Origin: Plazaster borealis
Taxonomy: Eukaryota > Echinodermata > Asteroidea > Forcipulatida > Labidiasteridae
Direction of reading: 5' to 3'
DNA: 64,000 bases
Assembly: GCA_021014325.1 (NCBI GenBank)
Contig: CM037475.1
Coordinates: 3,441,001 to 3,505,000 of the forward strand
Positions 61,001-64,000 of the stretch are shown piece after piece. A model generated the notes under the pieces. That model searched no databases and was not told the origin of the DNA. It was given only the letters and a program-made list of their open reading frames with translations. Both the position numbers and the translations under genes were made by a program. Numbering within the stretch: position 1 is the first letter of the stretch; each line of letters starts with the position of its first letter.

Positions 61001-63783
61001 ATTTTGTCACTTAAAGTTAATCTGGTGAATAGAATTGTGTTACGATTCGTGTAAAAAGCGAAAAAATGAATTTATATGGTAAAAAAAAAGAATGGTTTTC
61101 TTTCCCTCAGGACGCACCCTATCCTCTGCGACCACCAACAACAAATGGCTACGGCAGCGCTCTCGGAAATCCTTGAAGCGCGGCCGCTCCACGTCAGGAC
61201 GCCACACCAACGAGAACGTCGGCATGGAGATGATGATCGACAGGATCCTGTCAGACGAGGACATGACAGATGGAGCCGGGAGGGCCACCATGAGAAGAAA
61301 GAAGACGATAAAGGGTATACAAGGGAGCATGGAAACCAAGAGAAGAGTCAGGTACCTTAAAGAGGAAGAGAAATGACCAATACAATTTTGAGATGTACTC
61401 ATTTTTGGCTAAAAAATCGGGAGGGTCGGTCGGTCGTTTTATTTATTTTTATTTTTTTAATACGTCAGAGGAGGTAAAAACACAGTAGATATACACACAA
61501 CTTTATGTTTTCAACCATTTTTTAATGTTCTCAAAGTAGTATACATTCATTTGGTGAATACAAAACAAAAATAAACTTACACAAATTTGATGTATGAAAT
61601 AAAATAAGGGAATAAAAGAGTGGCGACGAGTTCTTAAACGGCCGTTTAAGAACGAGTCCCTACTCTTTTATTCCCATTAATAAATGCCCTTTTGTTAAAA
61701 AGCGAAAAAAATTACACAGTAGGCCTATAGACAATCTGTGACAATCTGTTTGAATTGTTGAGCGAATTTTCGAAGTTACATTTCAAAAACTTTTGTAAAA
61801 TTCTGTTTTGGGCGCGTTGGTTTTAGTGTACGCGCGTGTACAAAAAGATTACGCGCGGGTATACTAATAGCTATGTACTGCGTTCCGCGTAAGTAAATTG
61901 GCGTAAATGAGCGTGCGCGCCCAACACGCGAAGCCAGCCAGTCTTAAACAGCTCCAGCTATGTCTTTATCAGCTGTTTAAACACCCCCACGTGACGTGCT
62001 CTCCACCAATAGGAATAGCGAAACTGTCTGGGGTATTTATGAATATAAAATAAGAAGTTGTTTCTCAACATAAAACAATATAATTTAGCAAAAGAAAAAT
62101 AAAAACATTGAGGTTTCTTTCTTTATAACAGTATAAATCAGCTTCGGATAAAGGATTTATCTAAATATTGTCGTTTACTTGGCATTCAAGTATAAAATAC
62201 TTTTAAAAAAAATCAAAAAAACGCCATTTGAAGAAAAAAATGCGACCGTGGATTTCTGATTTTTTGGGTCGGTCGGAAAAGGGCAATAAAAGGTTTTGGT
62301 TTTTTTATGCTTTAGATAGAGTCCTCATGTGAGTGGGAAAAAATTACAAGTCTCTAACCTCACGTTAAAATGGTGTAAATAGCCATTGTATTCAATACCC
62401 TTCCAGTGCAAAATTTATCAACATCCAAAACATCTGATGACATCATTCTGAGAAGGGAAATAACCTATTCAAATTTGTGATGTACTCATTTTCAAATAGA
62501 TAGAGTCCTCATGTGAGTGGAGAAAAAAAATTACAAGTCTCTAACCTCTCGTTAAAATGGTGTAAATTGCCATTCTATTCGATACCCTTCCAGTTCCAGT
62601 GCAAAATTTGTCAACATCCAAAACGTCTGATGACATCATTCTGAGAATTTTTTTCTTTTCTTAGTTTATTGATTCCAAAGGGTCTGTGGATCCCCTCATC
62701 TTTTTGTCGGTTGAAGTCAAAGCTATCTTTTGTGAAAACATGTATAACATTATTTGGTTTTACCCATACACCGATGTGTGTATACTCAGTACTTTCCAGA
62801 GTTCTGTAAAATAAAACACCCCACAGGGATATGACTCGGGTGGGATTCGAACCCACAACCTTTGCCATTCTAGAGCAGATGTCTTACCAGCTGGACCACC
62901 TGAGATTGCCCGGTAGCTAGAGACAGTATGAATTCTATATTTGACCAGCGGGTACCGCAACAATTTAATAGATGTTAAATTTGCATCGGGGGTAGAGAAT
63001 ATGATTTGGTTTTTACCCATACACCGGTGTGTGTAAAGCACTGTATACTCAGCACTTTCCAGAGTCCTGTGAAGAAAAAAACCCGATCTATTAAATTTAT
63101 AACATTCTTATCACTATTTACATTGTCATTTTGTGTATAAAAAACAAAAACTGTTTTATTTTTGTATAATATTTTGTTAAAGGGTCTCTGTATACGTTTG
63201 GTAATGACTCTGAAAATAATGTCAATACAAACTTACTCTGTAAGTACAGCAGCTTTGGATAGTATAATGCATTTTGAGAAACTTTTAACTTAGAAGTACT
63301 GCGGTTATGGAAAAAGATATCACTTGTTATCCCAACAAATTTGAATCTGAGAAGCGTTACTGACAGTATAACGTTTCTCAGATTGTGTATTCAAATTGCA
63401 GATTATTCTTCCTGTTTGGACATAACCGCTCAAGATTTTCGGGTCAATACATGTATCTCAAAAAATTCTACCACCTTTTGATTTGAAATTTTCACAGGTT
63501 AGTTTTATGGTATATATCTACAACTATATAGGATTGCAACAACCAGTGGGTTCCAATTACCAAACGCATACAGTCCCTTTAAACATTGCACTGTTCACCG
63601 CTATATGACCTGTAGTTGCAGCAGAATACAGCAAAGGTTATTCAATCAGACGCGGGTTTTGGAATTATATTTCACAAATATACAATTTTACTTTTAAACA
63701 GGGAACAGGTTGAGCGACGATCAGATAAAAGAAAACACAAATCTGTTGGAATGTTTAAATACTGGCGTTATCAAATGTCCTAT
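54793..63783 (+). CDS. TMC-family protein, N-terminal 321 residues (5 coding exons; 3' end outside window)
   Basis: The joined exons give MADRKRKPPRTNSNVPP and a long basic, Ser/Pro/Arg-rich cytoplasmic tail, an acidic stretch (NPDEDEIIERELIAANL), DPTSVIDMLPSRRLG, another basic stretch, then MRRKKTIKGIQGSMETKRRV-R and VGMFKYWRYQMSY. The last part aligns with [14 protein letters not shown] and the following exon of the TMC7-like gene and shares its split-Arg intron. The membrane channel part would follow to the right of the window. All four junctions are GT-AG and phase-consistent. The subtype (TMC1-3, 4, 5/7 or 6/8) cannot be fixed from the N-terminus. Confidence 0.8.
55056..55441 (+). other. 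Intron 1 of the coding part
   Basis: It holds a SINE-C tail fragment at 55137-55185 (TCAGTTTCCCTTGTGGTTTA). Nothing else is recognised. Confidence 0.4.
55442..55623 (+). CDS. Plus-strand TMC gene, coding exon 2 (SPR octad repeats)
   Basis: The acceptor is aatcgtag and the donor is ACCG|gtaagt. It completes an Arg codon and encodes HSPRGSPIPNGR, then three near-repeats NSPRPNGR, VSPRPSTR and NSPRIGDR, ending LSLGDIEMGT. SP.R sites are candidates for proline-directed phosphorylation (inference). Confidence 0.85.
55682..55711 (+). other. Perfect 13-bp hairpin with GCAA tetraloop
   Basis: CCTGTCTTTATCC (55682-55694), GCAA, then GGATAAAGACAGG (55699-55711). It is 58 bases into the intron. GCAA is a GNRA tetraloop. 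Function unknown. Confidence 0.6.
55712..56770 (+). other. Intron 2 of the coding part, mostly unassigned
   Basis: No clear repeat family. A GGCAGGATCCTGCC palindrome lies near 56072. Confidence 0.35.
56773..56921. mobile_element. Small hairpin element, TGATTTCACAAAG / CTTTCTGAAATCG ends
   Basis: The borders are imperfect inverted repeats around AGATTGA-like sequence; a fragment is at 8270. No coding potential. Confidence 0.4.
56922..57715 (+). other. Intronic, unassigned
   Basis: Two copies of GTTCAGTGTACATACAGTA stand in tandem at 57626-57668. Otherwise nothing is recognised. Confidence 0.35.
57717..57895 (+). mobile_element. GCTTAAGC-type fold-back element
   Basis: GGGCCAAATTTCATAGAGCT and GTGCTTAAGCAGCTCTATGA form the inverted borders of a 180-bp element. 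GATACCAGTCACAGATGGCA and GGTAACCTTAT mark the interior. Confidence 0.7.
58420..58825 (-). mobile_element. SINE-B copy
   Basis: The head GTGTGGGTTCGAATCCCAGT is near 58750-58770, the body matches 5690-5850 closely, and the tail reaches ATTATTATATTAAATT at 58422. Confidence 0.75.
58868..59058 (-). mobile_element. GCTTAAGC-type fold-back element
   Basis: TACATTATCATAGAGTTGCT and GCAACTTTATGAAACTGGGC are the inverted borders, with TACCAGTCACATATTGTG inside. It ends about 100 bp upstream of coding exon 3. Confidence 0.65.
59167..59361 (+). CDS. Plus-strand TMC gene, coding exon 3
   Basis: The acceptor is ttctctacag and the donor is CTAG|gtatgt. It encodes NPAFMEAAASPTQSPSEARR, a Ser-rich stretch, the acidic PDEDEIIERELIAANLRDP and TSVIDMLPSRRL. 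It enters in phase 1 and leaves in phase 1. No membrane segment. Confidence 0.85.
59426..59855 (+). mobile_element. TTAA MITE, family 4 (copy 3)
   Basis: AGAGGTAGGGTCATAGATTGG and the inverted CCAATCTATGACCCTGACCC are flanked by TTAA (59422-59425, 59856-59859). The centre holds AGAAACGCATCATGCATGAA and CGTTTCTCAGA, a near-palindrome. Confidence 0.75.
60038..60380 (+). mobile_element. TTAA MITE, family 1 (copy)
   Basis: Flanked by TTAA (60034-60037, 60381-60384), with AGGCATCGTACACGTTTGG and CCAAACGTGTACAGTGCCT ends and the AAAAACTTCTTGCAAGAAG core. Confidence 0.8.
60401..60932. mobile_element. Element with inverted AAAGACTCTGCTAGGGTC ends
   Basis: The 40-base border at 60401-60440 is repeated in inverse at 60892-60932. 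The same border stands alone at 51861. It resembles Penelope-like element termini with a hammerhead-like core. The interior has no reverse transcriptase frame. Confidence 0.5.
61111..61351 (+). CDS. Plus-strand TMC gene, coding exon 4
   Basis: The acceptor is tttccctcag and the donor is GTCAG|gtacct. It encodes a basic stretch (RQRSRKSLKRGRSTSGRH), NVGMEMMIDRILSDEDMTDG and RRKKTIKGIQGSMETKRRV. The final block corresponds to the RS.P....KRE block of the TMC7-like exon 2, and the split Arg codon is at the same place. Confidence 0.88.
61400..62290. mobile_element. Unclassified repeat with GGGTCGGTCGG blocks and a long hairpin
   Basis: GGGTCGGTCGG occurs at 61422 and 62267. A 68-bp hairpin (61608-61675) with the perfect 24-bp palindrome GTTCTTAAACGG-CCGTTTAAGAAC at 61630-61653 lies inside, followed by CG-rich GCGCG runs. 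No coding frame. Confidence 0.45.
62310..62660. repeat. Tandem pieces of the AGAGAGACTC MITE
   Basis: AGAGTCCTCATGTGAGTGG and TACAAGTCTCTAACCTC appear twice about 190 bp apart, each followed by TGATGACATCATTCTGAGAA. They match the right arm of 15332-15855. Confidence 0.6.
62690..63080 (-). mobile_element. SINE-A copy (with part of a second copy)
   Basis: The minus strand has TCAGGTGGTCCAGCTGGTAA (A-box) and GGGTTCGAATCCCACCC (B-box) at 62838-62910. The GTGTATGGGTAAAA flank occurs on both sides (62758, 63010), so two units are joined. Confidence 0.7.
63181..63578 (+). mobile_element. TTAA MITE, family 3 (copy 3)
   Basis: Flanked by TTAA (63177-63180, 63579-63582), with AGGGTCTCTGTATACGTTTG and CCAAACGCATACAGTCCCT ends. 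It ends 123 bp before coding exon 5. Confidence 0.8.
63702..63783 (+). CDS. Plus-strand TMC gene, coding exon 5 (last in window)
   Basis: The acceptor is ttttaaacag and the donor is TCCTAT|gtaagt. Its first base completes an Arg codon (AG^G); it then encodes EQVERRSDKRKHKSVGMFKY and WRYQMSY, ending in phase 0. Size, entry phase and exit phase parallel exon 3 of the TMC7-like gene. The next exon should hold the W..SLK.IEG motif. Confidence 0.88.
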
Positions 63784-64000
63784 GTAAGTATACAGTATCA
63801 ACTCTCTAAACTCAATTGGGGACTTCGATCGCGCGGTGGCACAGCAGACATACTAGGTAATATTGCCCATTGTTTGCGTAATTCTGGGCATTGGCATACT
63901 TCCAAGAACATTGCTTTTACCGGGTAAGTCTGCTGCCACCTAGTGTCCCAAAAGTCTCTAATTGATAGGCCGTGTCAGAATTGGAGCTGCGGCTACTGCT
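63784..64000 (+). other. Start of the next intron
   Basis: The frame stays open past the donor by chance. GTGGCACAGCAGAC and GTCTGCTGCCAC form an inverted pair at about 63836 and 63927, perhaps another short element. Confidence 0.4.

Noticed and set aside
61040..61402. 120-codon minus frame across exon 4 of the plus gene
   Set aside because: It is the shadow of a real coding exon whose plus-strand frame joins its neighbours in phase.

Overview
The window is repeat-rich animal DNA with intron-split genes, no operons and low coding density. The two genes belong to the animal TMC (transmembrane channel-like) family. The repeats (tRNA-headed SINEs, CR1/L2-type LINE ends, many short TTAA-flanked hairpin elements) look like those of marine deuterostomes, most likely an echinoderm. 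The species is an inference from general resemblance, not a database match.

Layout: 2113-37544 on the minus strand holds the first 11 coding exons of a TMC7-like gene (510 codons, all splice phases consistent). It runs off the left edge before the C-terminal membrane segments. Its 18.7-kb intron 2 (16838-35512) contains a satellite-like tandem array at 25070-26815, nested transposons and SINEs. 37545-41300 is the interval between the two divergent genes and contains a reverse-transcriptase remnant (39455-40485) next to an A-rich tract. 41300-41439 is a candidate non-coding first exon of the second gene, preceded by a CTCF-like site. 54702-63783 on the plus strand holds five exons (321 codons) of a second TMC gene, which runs off the right edge before its first membrane segment.

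The two TMC genes are divergent. In both, an intron splits an arginine codon in phase 2 just after a KR-rich motif, and the next exon ends in phase 0, which supports common descent. The coded parts do not overlap in function: the minus gene shows the N-terminus and about five membrane segments, and the plus gene shows only a long basic Ser/Pro/Arg-rich cytoplasmic N-terminus.

Most of the remaining sequence is mobile-element debris. At least four subfamilies of 290-430-bp hairpin elements end in AGG...CCT and are flanked by TTAA. For one, an empty site in a related repeat elsewhere in the window supports TTAA target-site duplication. A degenerate transposase-like gene lies at about 48.9-50.8 kb. 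No true tRNA or rRNA gene, CRISPR array, or bacterial-type feature was seen. All short open frames outside the listed exons look like chance frames or parts of repeats.
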